From UBA9300 sp032260385 (GTDB lineage: Bacteria; Bacteroidota; Bacteroidia; Bacteroidales; VadinHA17), in contig JAVVEL010000006.1 of NCBI GenBank assembly GCA_032260385.1, positions 1 through 64,000 on the forward strand: a stretch of 64,000 bases of DNA, read 5' to 3'. The translations under genes and the position numbers were made by a program. Below the pieces are notes generated by a model that was not told where the DNA came from, ran no database searches, and was given only the letters and a program-made list of their open reading frames with translations. Positions 8,538 through 16,929 of the stretch are shown piece by piece (position 1 is the stretch's first letter; each line of letters begins with the position of its first letter).

Positions 8538-11395
8538 GGATATTCTTAAAAGACATAGCATCAGATCTGCTCAATGAATACGGCGGCCAGCTTGCCGATC
8601 ATTGTGTGGTATTCCCTAATAACCGCTCCATACTGTTTTTCAGGAAGTATTTGTCAGAATTGATAGATAAACCCCTGTTTATGCCCTCACTCCATACAAT
8701 CACAAGCCTTTTAAGAGGACAGAGCAGCCTGGACGAAGGAGAGCCGGTTCAACTGATTTATGAGTTGTACAAAGTATATATCGGGGCCGGTAACAGGAAG
8801 GAGTCGTTTGATGAGTTTTACCACTGGGGAGAAATGCTCCTCGGCGATTTTAACGATATAGATAAATACCTTGTTGATCCTGACTTAATCTTCACCAACC
8901 TGGCAGATCTCAAGGAGATTGATCAGAAATTCGGGGGGCTCGACGAAAATATTATAGCCATTATTAAACAGTTCTGGACTAATTTTGAGGTTTCGAATAT
9001 GACGGGGGAGAAAAAGGATTTTCTTAATGTCTGGGAGACCCTGCCCGCCGTTTACAGGAATTTCAATAAGGTCCTTAAATCGAAGGGACTGGCTTATGAG
9101 GGGATGATATCCCGGGAGCAGGTTAAGATAGTGGAAGCATCACCGGCCGAATGGATGGGGGAAATAGCTGTGTTTCACTTTGTGGGATTCAATGCGCTTA
9201 ATAAATGCGAGAAAACAATTCTGAGGGAATTGAAAAAATCAAAGAGGGCAAAATTTTACTGGGATTATGATCCTTATTACGTGGATAATACGAATCATGA
9301 AGCCGGGCACTTTATAAGGCAGAATATTGGGGAATTTCCCCCTGAGAGAGAATATCCCGTAAACGGGGAAAAGCAATGCCGGATTAGTGTATACTCAGCT
9401 CCTTCCGAAGTTGCACAGACCAAGCTTATACCTGTCTTAATAAGCGATACCGCAATAAGTGATAATCCAAACGAGACAGCCATTATACTGGCCGATGAGA
9501 ATTTACTGGTGCCCGTTCTTAACAGTTTGCCCGAAACTGTTAAAAACATAAACGTTACAATGGGCTACCCCTTGTTTCATACCCCGGTATACAGCCTCGT
9601 TAGCCAGTTGCTGCGATTACATAAAAACAGGTCAGCAGGAACCGTCGGTATTACATTCTATTATAACGATGTAATAAACATACTGCAACACCAGTATGTA
9701 GCTTTTAATTTTCCCGCTGATGCCGGCCCCGTAATAAACGAAATAAAGGAAAAGAACCTGCTCAGGGTTAACAGGGACTCCCTCCTGCTGAATGAATTAT
9801 TCAGACTTATTTTTACTGATGCCTTTAATAACAGGACCTTCCTTCAGGAGGTGCTGGCCTGTGTGGCAGACCTCTTCGAAAGTAACCAGGCGGAGGAGGA
9901 TGGTAATAATCCAAGACTCAAGCTCCAGCAGGAATACATCTACAACCTTATTTTGCCACTGAACCAGCTTAGCCTCATAATGGAAGATACGGGGATGGAT
10001 CCGGGTATTGATCTTTATTCCAGGCTTATAGACAGGATAATGCGTCAGGTGCTAATACCTTTCAGCGGTGAACCCCTGGAGGGCTTACAGGTAATGGGCA
10101 TCCTAGAAACAAGATCGCTGGATTTTAAAAATATCATATTCCTTTCAGCCAATGAGGGAAGAATACCCAAATCACCTGCAGGTAATTCATACATTCCCTA
10201 TAATCTGAGAGAGGCCTTTGGATTGCCCACGATAAAACATTCTGATTCTATATTTGCCTATTATTTTTACAGGCTTCTGCACCGGACCCGGAATGTTAGC
10301 TTTATCTATAACAGCAGTAGCGACGGGCTTCGCAGCGGTGAGATGAGCAGGTACCTGCTCCAGATTAAATATGATGAGAAATATACTGCTGCTTTCGTGG
10401 ATACCAGGTTTAATATACTGCCTGCTGCAAGAGCGAAGGAAGTCATCGAAAAAACACCCCCGGTGATTAAGGCCATCACATCCCTGTATCTTGACGATGG
10501 TTCATCAAAATACCTCTCGCCCAGTGGTATCAATACATGGATAAGCTGTAAAATGAAATTCTATTACAGGTACATTGCAGGAATTGAAGAAACGCAAGAG
10601 ATAATGGAGGAAGTTGATGCACTTGCTTTCGGAAATATACTTCATCTTGTAATGAAGGAAATTTATTTTCCCCAGGCCGGTAAAGTTCTTATGCCCGGGG
10701 ATATTGATAAGCTTCTTTCCGGGGAGTCCCATCTGAGGAAAATGGCTGAGAAAGCCTTCAGAAAGGTGTTTATGAAGAACAGCCCGGGTGAGATAAGAGG
10801 CAAAAACCTTGTTATTATAAGCATTATAGAAAAAATGATACGACAGATCCTTAAGGCTGATAAGAAGCATGCCCCCTTTAAAATTGTTACTCTTGAAGAA
10901 AAATATAAGGGATCAGTGTCAGCCATGGTAAATGGAAAAAACCGGGAAATACCCCTGGGAGGGACTATTGACAGGGTTGACCAGTCAGGTGAGGTATTCA
11001 GGATACTCGACTACAAATCGGGGGCCGACAGTGTGGAAATAAAAGATATCCGGAGTTTATTTGATTACGGTGAGAAAAACAGGAACAGCGCGGCCTTCCA
11101 GACTTTGCTTTACTGCGAGCTATATATGCAGAATGCTGAAGTGAGAAGCCTTAGGCCTTCACTTTACCCCGTGAGGAAAATTTTCGATGATAACTTTTCC
11201 GATATCTTTATACTGAAGAACGGGGAGGGCAGGGCTAGCCTTGAATCCTATGCCGCCGTACGGAATATCTTTCTGGAAGGTCTTACCAGGACCCTGTCTG
11301 ATATTTTTGATCCCGCAGTTAACATTGAAATGACTTCTGACAGTCAGAAATGCCGGTATTGTCCTTATAATATATTGTGCAACAGGAAGGTTTAA
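8534..11395 (+). CDS. AddB-like PD-(D/E)xK nuclease with iron-sulfur cluster
   Basis: 953-aa protein, probable nuclease partner of the AddA-like helicase. The N-terminal half is an inactivated helicase-like fold (VVFPNNRSILFFRKYL, then PSLHTITSLL), as in AddB. The C-terminal nuclease shows FGNILHLVMKEI, GGTIDRVD and ILDYKSG (D...DYK active site). Four cysteines could bind a 4Fe-4S cluster as in AddB: C672 (NTWISCKMKFYY) and C940, C943, C949 (CRYCPYNILC). This Cys-embracing nuclease arrangement is intact. The start is the ATG at 8534 inside the stop of the radical SAM gene. The 3' end overlaps the convergent ribH by four bases (TTAA shared as both stop codons). Confidence 0.92.
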   Translation: MRIFLKDIASDLLNEYGGQLADHCVVFPNNRSILFFRKYLSELIDKPLFMPSLHTITSLLRGQSSLDEGEPVQLIYELYKVYIGAGNRKESFDEFYHWGEMLLGDFNDIDKYLVDPDLIFTNLADLKEIDQKFGGLDENIIAIIKQFWTNFEVSNMTGEKKDFLNVWETLPAVYRNFNKVLKSKGLAYEGMISREQVKIVEASPAEWMGEIAVFHFVGFNALNKCEKTILRELKKSKRAKFYWDYDPYYVDNTNHEAGHFIRQNIGEFPPEREYPVNGEKQCRISVYSAPSEVAQTKLIPVLISDTAISDNPNETAIILADENLLVPVLNSLPETVKNINVTMGYPLFHTPVYSLVSQLLRLHKNRSAGTVGITFYYNDVINILQHQYVAFNFPADAGPVINEIKEKNLLRVNRDSLLLNELFRLIFTDAFNNRTFLQEVLACVADLFESNQAEEDGNNPRLKLQQEYIYNLILPLNQLSLIMEDTGMDPGIDLYSRLIDRIMRQVLIPFSGEPLEGLQVMGILETRSLDFKNIIFLSANEGRIPKSPAGNSYIPYNLREAFGLPTIKHSDSIFAYYFYRLLHRTRNVSFIYNSSSDGLRSGEMSRYLLQIKYDEKYTAAFVDTRFNILPAARAKEVIEKTPPVIKAITSLYLDDGSSKYLSPSGINTWISCKMKFYYRYIAGIEETQEIMEEVDALAFGNILHLVMKEIYFPQAGKVLMPGDIDKLLSGESHLRKMAEKAFRKVFMKNSPGEIRGKNLVIISIIEKMIRQILKADKKHAPFKIVTLEEKYKGSVSAMVNGKNREIPLGGTIDRVDQSGEVFRILDYKSGADSVEIKDIRSLFDYGEKNRNSAAFQTLLYCELYMQNAEVRSLRPSLYPVRKIFDDNFSDIFILKNGEGRASLESYAAVRNIFLEGLTRTLSDIFDPAVNIEMTSDSQKCRYCPYNILCNRKV

Positions 11396-11880
11396 CTACT
11401 GAGCTTCCTCCCGATACCAACCATCCTGATGGCTGTAAGTGCAGCTTCATCACCCTTGTTTCCGTGCTTTCCTCCGGAACGGTCGATGGCCTGCTGAAGG
11501 GTATCGGTAGTTAACAGTCCGAATATAAAAGGTTTATTATATTTCAGGTTGAGCTGTGTGATACCCTGGGTCACACCCTGACATACATATGTAAAATGAG
11601 GTGTTTCACCCTGGATTACACATCCAAGGCATATGAGTGCGTCTGTATTTTTATTTTCAGCCAGGAGCTGTGCGGCGAGAGGTAACTCGAAACTTCCGGG
11701 AACATGCTCTATCATTATATTCTCATCCCTTGCCCCATGCTTTTTGAGTGTCCTGACAGCACCTTCAAGCAATTTCCAGGTGATATCCCTGTTCCAGTCT
11801 GATACAACTATTCCAAAACTCATGTCACCGGCCGCCGGTATTATATCGGGATCGTATTCTGAAAGGTTTGATGTTGCCAT
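11392..11880 (-). CDS. ribH: 6,7-dimethyl-8-ribityllumazine synthase
   Basis: Penultimate enzyme of riboflavin synthesis; condenses the pyrimidinedione amine with 3,4-dihydroxybutanone phosphate in the cytoplasm. 162 aa, normal family length. Seen: FGIVVSDWNRDIT, VPGSFELPLAAQ, CLGCVIQGETPHF with the active-site region His, FGLLTTDTLQQA and NKGDEAALTAI, all hallmark segments. It is the downstream gene of a two-gene unit: its ATG overlaps the stop of the TPR membrane protein by one base. The other rib genes are not in the window. Confidence 0.97.
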   Translation of the reverse strand: MATSNLSEYDPDIIPAAGDMSFGIVVSDWNRDITWKLLEGAVRTLKKHGARDENIMIEHVPGSFELPLAAQLLAENKNTDALICLGCVIQGETPHFTYVCQGVTQGITQLNLKYNKPFIFGLLTTDTLQQAIDRSGGKHGNKGDEAALTAIRMVGIGRKLSS

Positions 11881-12566
11881 TATTCTTGCACTACCTTTAC
11901 CCTTGCAATGTATTTGTCTATATTACCTCCTTCGGAACTTTCAGGATACTCTTCCTTTATCCTTTCGTACAGAGCCAGTGCTTTGTCATACCTTCCTTCA
12001 AGCTCATAAAGCTGCCCGGCTTTCAGCAGGTATAAGGGTGTGTAAAAAGAGCTTTCTGAATAATCGGCAGCCCTGAGATAATAATCTATACCTTTATCCA
12101 GATCTCCCAATTCAACATAGGCATCTCCAATACAGCCAATGGCTTCAATACTGATGGTCTGGTCTCTTTTTTTAAACTTTTCCAGGTAATCTATTGCATC
12201 CTCATACTGCCCGGTCCACAGGAAACATAACCCTGCATAGTAGTTGGCAAGGTTTCCCGGCCTGGTTAACTTGTATTCATCAGCTATATCAATGAAGCCA
12301 AGGTAGTTGCCGTCGCCGTAAAGTGCAAGATTGAGGGAGTCAATCTGAAAGTAATCCTCAGCCACATACATCTGTGAAAGAGCTTCTTCAGACTTTTTGT
12401 CCATCCTCCTGTTGACCAACCAAAAAATACCTACTACCACGGCAATCACCGCCAGACCATAAGTTATGGGTTTCCAGTTATTCTCAAGGAACTGTTCCGT
12501 CCTGGTCAGGGTTTGTTCAACACCTTCTATTGCAGCTGGTGATTCCTTCTTCTTGCCTTTTGCCAT
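11880..12566 (-). CDS. TPR membrane-anchored protein (YfgM/YbgF-like)
   Basis: 228 aa. A lysine-rich cytoplasmic N-terminus is followed by one transmembrane helix around residues 35-56 (WKPITYGLAVIAVVVGIFWLV), then tetratricopeptide repeats (LANYYAGLCFLWTGQYEDAIDYLEKF, IEAIGCIGDAYVELGDLDKGIDYY, LLKAGQLYELEGRYDKALALYERI). The topology, N-in with TPRs outside, is that of YfgM-type proteins that associate with envelope chaperones or the translocon. It precedes ribH with a one-base overlap. Promoter box TACTTTTG on the minus strand lies about 46 bases upstream of the ATG. The precise function is unknown. Confidence 0.85.
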   Translation of the reverse strand: MAKGKKKESPAAIEGVEQTLTRTEQFLENNWKPITYGLAVIAVVVGIFWLVNRRMDKKSEEALSQMYVAEDYFQIDSLNLALYGDGNYLGFIDIADEYKLTRPGNLANYYAGLCFLWTGQYEDAIDYLEKFKKRDQTISIEAIGCIGDAYVELGDLDKGIDYYLRAADYSESSFYTPLYLLKAGQLYELEGRYDKALALYERIKEEYPESSEGGNIDKYIARVKVVQE

Positions 12567-12611
12567 TTCTGTTTTATTTAAGCCTTAAAAGATCATTTTA
12601 ATTAAGTTCCG

Positions 12612-12619
12612 CAAAAGTA
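12612..12619 (-). promoter_or_regulatory. Promoter -7 box for TPR protein and ribH
   Basis: CAAAAGTA on the plus strand is TACTTTTG on the minus strand, a perfect TAnnTTTG box, 46 bases before the TPR gene ATG. No convincing TTTG element was found 19-21 bases further upstream. Confidence 0.6.
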
Positions 12620-12733
12620 GTTTTTTTAGTCCGTATATAAAATAATTAAATAAAAAAATGGTCATCAGGCTAATTGACACATCACTTTAGCACTATATTG
12701 AAAAAGAATTGTCAGAGTGCCGGATAGATTTAG

Positions 12734-12741
12734 TAAATTTG
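12734..12741 (+). promoter_or_regulatory. Promoter -7 box for recF
   Basis: TAAATTTG matches TAnnTTTG; an ATTG at 12708-12711 is 22 bases upstream. It ends 22 bases before the preferred recF ATG at 12764 and 10 bases before the alternative ATG at 12752. Confidence 0.6.
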
Positions 12742-12763
12742 TTCATAAATAATGCATAATGAT

Positions 12764-13885
12764 ATGTACCTGAACAGGCTGAATCTATCCAACTTTAAAA
12801 ATTACAGTGAGATAGATATTTCATTTTCACCCAGGATAAATTGCTTTGTCGGTGATAACGGAGTGGGTAAGACCAACATTCTTGATGCCATACATTACCT
12901 TTCCCTGACAAAGAGCTATTTTGTTAATATTGATAGTGTTAACGTCAGACACGGAGAAAACTTTTTTATAATAAAGGGCATTTTTCAGAATGATGATGGA
13001 AGCGAAGAAGTAATGTGCGGATTACAAAGGGGTAAACGCAAGACATTCAGACGTAACGGCAAGGAATATTCCCGCATCTCCGACCATATTGGCAGGTATC
13101 CGGTGGTGATGATATCGCCTGCCGACAGCAGTATAATCAGCGACGGGAGCGAGGAGCGCCGCAAATTTATGAATAATGTAATAAGCCAGTTTAACCGTAA
13201 TTATCTCAATGATATAATTGCTTACAATAAGGCCCTGAAACAACGAAACCGCCTGCTGAAAGATTATTCTTCAGGAGGAAAGTTTGAAAGGCAAATGCTG
13301 GAACTATGGGAAGAACAGATGCTAAAACCCGGAAGATCAATATATGAAAGCAGGGAAGGCTTTGTGAAAGAGATAATACCCCTGTTCCAGCAATATTATG
13401 ATCATATTTCTGAAAAGAGGGAAAATGTACGATTAATATATAAATCACCTCTCGCAAAATACTCTATGAAAGAACTCTTTGAACGTAATATTGATAAAGA
13501 CAGGATACTGGCTTACACCACTTCAGGGATACACCGTGATGACCTCAATCTTGAAATGGATGGTTTTTCAATTAAGGATATAGGTTCGCAGGGCCAGCAG
13601 AAATCATACCTGGTGGCACTGAAGCTGGCTAAATTTGAATATATAAGGAATAAGGGAGGACTGAAACCCATACTCCTGATGGATGATGTTTTTGATAAAT
13701 TTGATGAGAAAAGGGTTGCCCAGATAATAAAACTGGTTTCGGAAAACAGGTTTGGACAGATATTTATTACCGATACGCACAGGGACAGGATGCAGTCAGT
13801 ACTTTCGGAAATTAATATTGAATACAAAGTCTTTCTTATTGATGATGGAATAGAAGAGCTGGTAGTTAACGGAAAAGAAAATTAA
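12764..13885 (+). CDS. recF: DNA replication and repair protein RecF
   Basis: 373-aa SMC-like ABC ATPase that helps load RecA at gapped DNA together with RecOR. Seen: MYLNRLNLSNFKNY start, Walker A GDNGVGKTNILDAIHYLS, the ABC signature region SQGQQKSYLVALKLA and Walker B ILLMDDVFDKFD. I prefer the ATG at 12764 (protein starting MYLNRL) because RecF homologues begin right at this strand; an in-frame ATG at 12752 would add four residues. It is followed after two bases by a DUF721/DciA-like gene, a pairing also common elsewhere in bacteria near replication genes. Confidence 0.96.
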   Translation: MYLNRLNLSNFKNYSEIDISFSPRINCFVGDNGVGKTNILDAIHYLSLTKSYFVNIDSVNVRHGENFFIIKGIFQNDDGSEEVMCGLQRGKRKTFRRNGKEYSRISDHIGRYPVVMISPADSSIISDGSEERRKFMNNVISQFNRNYLNDIIAYNKALKQRNRLLKDYSSGGKFERQMLELWEEQMLKPGRSIYESREGFVKEIIPLFQQYYDHISEKRENVRLIYKSPLAKYSMKELFERNIDKDRILAYTTSGIHRDDLNLEMDGFSIKDIGSQGQQKSYLVALKLAKFEYIRNKGGLKPILLMDDVFDKFDEKRVAQIIKLVSENRFGQIFITDTHRDRMQSVLSEINIEYKVFLIDDGIEELVVNGKEN

Positions 13886-13887
13886 TA

Positions 13888-14178
13888 ATGAGGCGTAGAA
13901 AGACAGTGTCACTGAGTGAGGCTTTAAAAGAGTACCGGGCCGAGATGAACATTGATACCAGGCTTAAAGAGGTGAGCCTGATGAATTCATGGGAAGATAT
14001 TGCAGGCAGGGCAATAGCAAAACGTACATCCAGGGTCTGCCTGAAAGAAGGCAAACTGTTTATTTACCTTACTTCATCCGTTGTCAGAAGTGAGCTGTCG
14101 CTGGCGCGTGATTCACTGCGTGAAAGACTAAACGAAGAGGCCGGGGAGGAACTCGTAAAAGAAATTATCCTGAGATAA
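13888..14178 (+). CDS. DUF721 (DciA-like) protein
   Basis: 96 aa. The sequence from WEDIAGRAIAKRTSRVCLKEGKLFIYLTSSVVRSEL matches the DUF721 core (W..IVG..IA.HT....... G.L.V.v.sS.w..eL). DUF721 proteins include DciA, the ancestral loader/regulator of the replicative helicase DnaB, whose conserved domain this is; the short length here leaves little beyond the KH-like domain. Two bases separate it from recF, so the two are probably co-transcribed. It is convergent with ndk 19 bases later. Helicase loading is inferred from the family, not shown by sequence. Confidence 0.85.
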   Translation: MRRRKTVSLSEALKEYRAEMNIDTRLKEVSLMNSWEDIAGRAIAKRTSRVCLKEGKLFIYLTSSVVRSELSLARDSLRERLNEEAGEELVKEIILR

Positions 14179-14197
14179 GCTCTATTAGAATAAATAT

Positions 14198-14632
14198 CTA
14201 TTCTTCAGCCGGATAGAACCTTTCAAATTCAGAGAAAAAGAAGGCAGCTTCCTTAATTGCATTTTCCTGGCTGTCAGACCCGTGTATGGCATTCATCTGC
14301 ACAGATGCTGCAAAAATTTTCCTTATTGTTCCATTTTCAGCCTTTGAAGGATCAGTTTCGCCAATCAGTTTTCTGAACTCTTCCACAGCATTTTCCCTGC
14401 TCAGTATCATAGCCATAACGGGACCCGATGTCATAAATTCAACAAGGCCATCAAAAAATGGCCTCCCGCTGTGTACCTTGTAGAATGCCTGTGCCTGTTG
14501 TTTAGTAAGATGAGTCATTTTCATTGCGCAGATTCGGAAGCCCGCGTCATTAATCATTGCCAGAATGGGTCCGGTCTTTTTGTTCTTAACTGCATTTGGC
14601 TTTATAATGGCAAAGGTCAAATCATTATTCAT
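14198..14632 (-). CDS. ndk: Nucleoside diphosphate kinase
   Basis: Transfers the gamma phosphate between nucleoside triphosphates and diphosphates through a phosphohistidine. 144 aa. Seen: LTFAIIKPNAVKN at the start, the HSGRPFFDGLVEFMTSGPVMAMIL segment and the active-site NAIHGSDS motif with the catalytic His. The ATG at 14632 gives MNNDLTFAIIKPN, the normal NDK start; a TTG two codons upstream is less likely. It is divergent from the DHH phosphoesterase gene, with about 57 bases between the two starts. Confidence 0.97.
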   Translation of the reverse strand: MNNDLTFAIIKPNAVKNKKTGPILAMINDAGFRICAMKMTHLTKQQAQAFYKVHSGRPFFDGLVEFMTSGPVMAMILSRENAVEEFRKLIGETDPSKAENGTIRKIFAASVQMNAIHGSDSQENAIKEAAFFFSEFERFYPAEE

Positions 14633-14664
14633 AATCAAATATTTAAGTCTAAGCTAATAATTTC

Positions 14665-14672
14665 TATATTTG
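14665..14672 (+). promoter_or_regulatory. Promoter -7 box for the DHH phosphoesterase gene
   Basis: TATATTTG, a perfect TAnnTTTG box, 17 bases before the ATG at 14690. A TTTA at 14642-14645, 19 bases upstream, may serve as the -33 element. Confidence 0.65.
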
Positions 14673-14689
14673 AAACCTGTTAGAAAACA

Positions 14690-15709
14690 ATGAGAAAAAA
14701 GACGCTTAAATATAGTAAACTATTATCTGATTTACTTAAAAGATCAGACAATATAGTACTGGTTTGTCACCAGAACCCCGATGGGGATGCAATAGGTTCA
14801 ATGCTGGGATTTGCCCGCTACCTGGTGAAGCGGGGTAAATCTCCCGCCATGATCAGCCCTGACCAGATACCGGAATTTCTCGGGTGGATGCAAAATTCAG
14901 ACTCAATAATTATTAATCAGGACGAGCCGGGGAGGGCAGTGAAAAGTCTAAAGGAGGCAGATCTTATTGTAATGCTCGATTTTAACAATGTTGACCGGTC
15001 CGGAAAGCTGGCAGACCCTATACTCTCATCGGCAGCAAAAAAAATAGTGATAGACCACCATCCCGATCCGGACTTTCATGTTGACCTGCTCGTCTCCGAG
15101 CCGGAATATAGTTCAACGGCAGAACTTGTTTTTTCCCTGGTCATAGATATGGAAGGAGATCATTTCCTTGACCCTGAATTCTTAGAAGCTGTTTATGTGG
15201 GCATGATGACAGACACCGGTAATTTCAGTTACGGAACATTTAACGGAGATACCCTCAGGGGGGTGGCAATTATGATGGATAATGGACTCGATAAAGCATC
15301 CATCGTAAATAAAGTATATGATAATTTTTCAATTGACAGGCTTCGTTTACAGGGATTTGCATGCTGTGAACGACTGGTTTACCTGGAGGAAGCCGGGACT
15401 GCATATATCTACCTGACCAGGTCCGACCTGGACAGGTTTAAGCATAAGACTGGCGACACCGAAGGTTTTGTCAATATACCCCTGTCAGTAAAAGGTATCA
15501 TTGTATCGGCACTTTTTATAGAAAAAGAAAAGCATATTAAAATTTCTTTCAGGTCAAAAGGGGAATTCAATGTAAATACCTTTGCTGCAAAATACTTTAA
15601 CGGAGGCGGGCACAAAAATGCCGCAGGAGGAAAATATAAAGGGACAATGCAGGAATGCCTTCAATACTTCGAAGAACTGATAAGCAGCAGCAAGCAGCTC
15701 AGAAAATAA
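14690..15709 (+). CDS. NrnA-like DHH/DHHA1 phosphoesterase
   Basis: 339-aa bifunctional nanoRNase/pAp-phosphatase-type enzyme that hydrolyses very short RNA oligonucleotides and 3'-phosphoadenosine 5'-phosphate. Seen: motif I HQNPDGDAIGS, motif II MLDFNN, motif III DHHPDPDF, motif IV MTDTGNFSY and the DHHA1 glycine motif FNGGGHKNAAGG near the C-terminus. All metal-binding residues appear present. It has its own promoter and leads a unit with two FKBP lipoprotein genes on the same strand, separated by 15 and 53 bases. The choice between NrnA and other DHH enzymes rests on length and order of domains. Confidence 0.93.
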   Translation: MRKKTLKYSKLLSDLLKRSDNIVLVCHQNPDGDAIGSMLGFARYLVKRGKSPAMISPDQIPEFLGWMQNSDSIIINQDEPGRAVKSLKEADLIVMLDFNNVDRSGKLADPILSSAAKKIVIDHHPDPDFHVDLLVSEPEYSSTAELVFSLVIDMEGDHFLDPEFLEAVYVGMMTDTGNFSYGTFNGDTLRGVAIMMDNGLDKASIVNKVYDNFSIDRLRLQGFACCERLVYLEEAGTAYIYLTRSDLDRFKHKTGDTEGFVNIPLSVKGIIVSALFIEKEKHIKISFRSKGEFNVNTFAAKYFNGGGHKNAAGGKYKGTMQECLQYFEELISSSKQLRK

Positions 15710-15724
15710 TATTATCTGACAATT

Positions 15725-16243
15725 ATGTGGAGATTTGCGTATTTACTGTTTCTGATAAGTATCTTAACTGCTGTTTCGTGTCGTGAGAGAGGCGGGAGTA
15801 AGGATGTGCCTGTAAAAATTAATGCTGAGCAACTTGCAGAGATAAACAGGCAGTTGCTCATAAAGGACCGTGAACGTATAATAAGCTACATCGAGAGAAA
15901 GGGCCTTGATATGAAAGAAACAGATACAGGCCTCTGGATAAGCAGGGACAAGGGTGGTGAAGGCCGTATCAAAGATGGAGATAGTCTTACCCTTGAATAT
16001 GTTTGCAGCCTGTTGGATGGCAGCGTGGTATATGACTCCGCCAAAGACGGATTGATGCATTTTGTGGTAGGCAGGTCTGACATCCCCGCGGGACTGAACC
16101 AGGCAGTAAAGTTACTGGGTAAAGGTTCCGAGGCTGTGCTTATTATACCCGCTTATCTTGCTTACGGACTTCTGGGAGATGAAAGGAAAATACCAGCTCG
16201 TTCAGTACTTGTCTACAATATAAAAGTGCTGGATGTGGAGTAA
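15725..16243 (+). CDS. FKBP-type peptidyl-prolyl isomerase lipoprotein
   Basis: 172 aa. Signal peptide MWRFAYLLFLISILTAVSC ends in a lipobox (AVSC, Cys19), so the protein is predicted to be membrane-anchored outside the cytoplasm. The FKBP domain runs from about residue 75: IKDGDSLTLEYVCSLLDGSVVYDS, FVVGRSDIPAGLNQAVKLLGKGSEAVLIIPAYLAYG, ending ARSVLVYNIKVLDVE. It resembles the gliding-associated lipoproteins of the GldI type but motility is not implied here. It is followed by a second FKBP lipoprotein gene, probably an ancient duplication. Confidence 0.9.
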   Translation: MWRFAYLLFLISILTAVSCRERGGSKDVPVKINAEQLAEINRQLLIKDRERIISYIERKGLDMKETDTGLWISRDKGGEGRIKDGDSLTLEYVCSLLDGSVVYDSAKDGLMHFVVGRSDIPAGLNQAVKLLGKGSEAVLIIPAYLAYGLLGDERKIPARSVLVYNIKVLDVE

Positions 16244-16296
16244 ATAATTTTAGCATGATATTTGTAATGAGATTGCCAGTATTTAGCATGTAAAAT

Positions 16297-16788
16297 ATGA
16301 GAGTAAGAATTGGAACAATACTGAAAGTATCTTTGATACTTATTCTTATTTCAGGGCTTACTTCCTGCTTTAAGGAAAACCTAAACGAAGAGAATGAGAG
16401 GGAAATAATAAATAATTACCTTAAGGAGAAGGGTATAGATACTGAACCTACGGAGAGCGGGCTTTACTATGTTGAATTAATAAAGGGAACAGGTATACAG
16501 GCTTTTCAGGGTGATACCGTGGAGATATTCTACATAGGCTATTATTTAAGCGGACAAATCTTTGCCTACAATATGAACACCGATCCCTATCGATTTGCCA
16601 TTGGTTCAGGAGCTGTTATACCTGGCCTTGATGAAGGTGTTTCATATATGAGGGAAGGAGGGGAGGCCTTGCTTGTTGTTCCCAGTTCACTTGCCTATGG
16701 TGCCGAGGGTAATTATCAACTGGGCATCTCAGGATATACCCCTCTTGCCTTTGAAGTAATTCTCGATAAGGTAATACCGGGATTGTAG
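16297..16788 (+). CDS. Second FKBP-type peptidyl-prolyl isomerase lipoprotein
   Basis: 163 aa. Signal peptide with lipobox LTSC (Cys24) after ILKVSLILILISG. FKBP domain: AFQGDTVEIFYIGYYLSGQIFAYN, FAIGSGAVIPGLDEGVSYMREGGEALLVVPSSLAYGAEG, ending PLAFEVILDKVIPGL. It is the tandem paralogue of the gene 53 bases upstream; both have the same pattern of an N-terminal helix (NNYLKEKGIDTEPTESGLYY) leading into the isomerase domain. A weak promoter-like box GATATTTG (16257-16264) precedes it, so it may be expressed partly on its own. The next gene is convergent and a strong hairpin lies between. Confidence 0.9.
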   Translation: MRVRIGTILKVSLILILISGLTSCFKENLNEENEREIINNYLKEKGIDTEPTESGLYYVELIKGTGIQAFQGDTVEIFYIGYYLSGQIFAYNMNTDPYRFAIGSGAVIPGLDEGVSYMREGGEALLVVPSSLAYGAEGNYQLGISGYTPLAFEVILDKVIPGL

Positions 16789-16869
16789 TACAAAAAAAAG
16801 ATAATCCCACAAGACGGTGTGGATATCCAGATCCGCACCAAAACAGGGAGAGGTAGTTTACTTATGATA

Positions 16870-16903
16870 AAGCCCCTGCCCCGGTTAATCAGGGCAGGGG
16901 CTT
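16870..16903. terminator. Bidirectional hairpin between convergent genes
   Basis: AAGCCCCTGCCC (16870-16881) pairs perfectly with GGGCAGGGGCTT (16892-16903), a 12-bp GC-rich stem with a 10-base loop. It sits between the 3' ends of the FKBP gene (+) and the BNR-repeat gene (-). No strong T-run follows on either side, so intrinsic termination is plausible but not textbook. Confidence 0.65.
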
Positions 16904-16929
16904 CAATCATTTACCGGCTTGCCCCGGTA

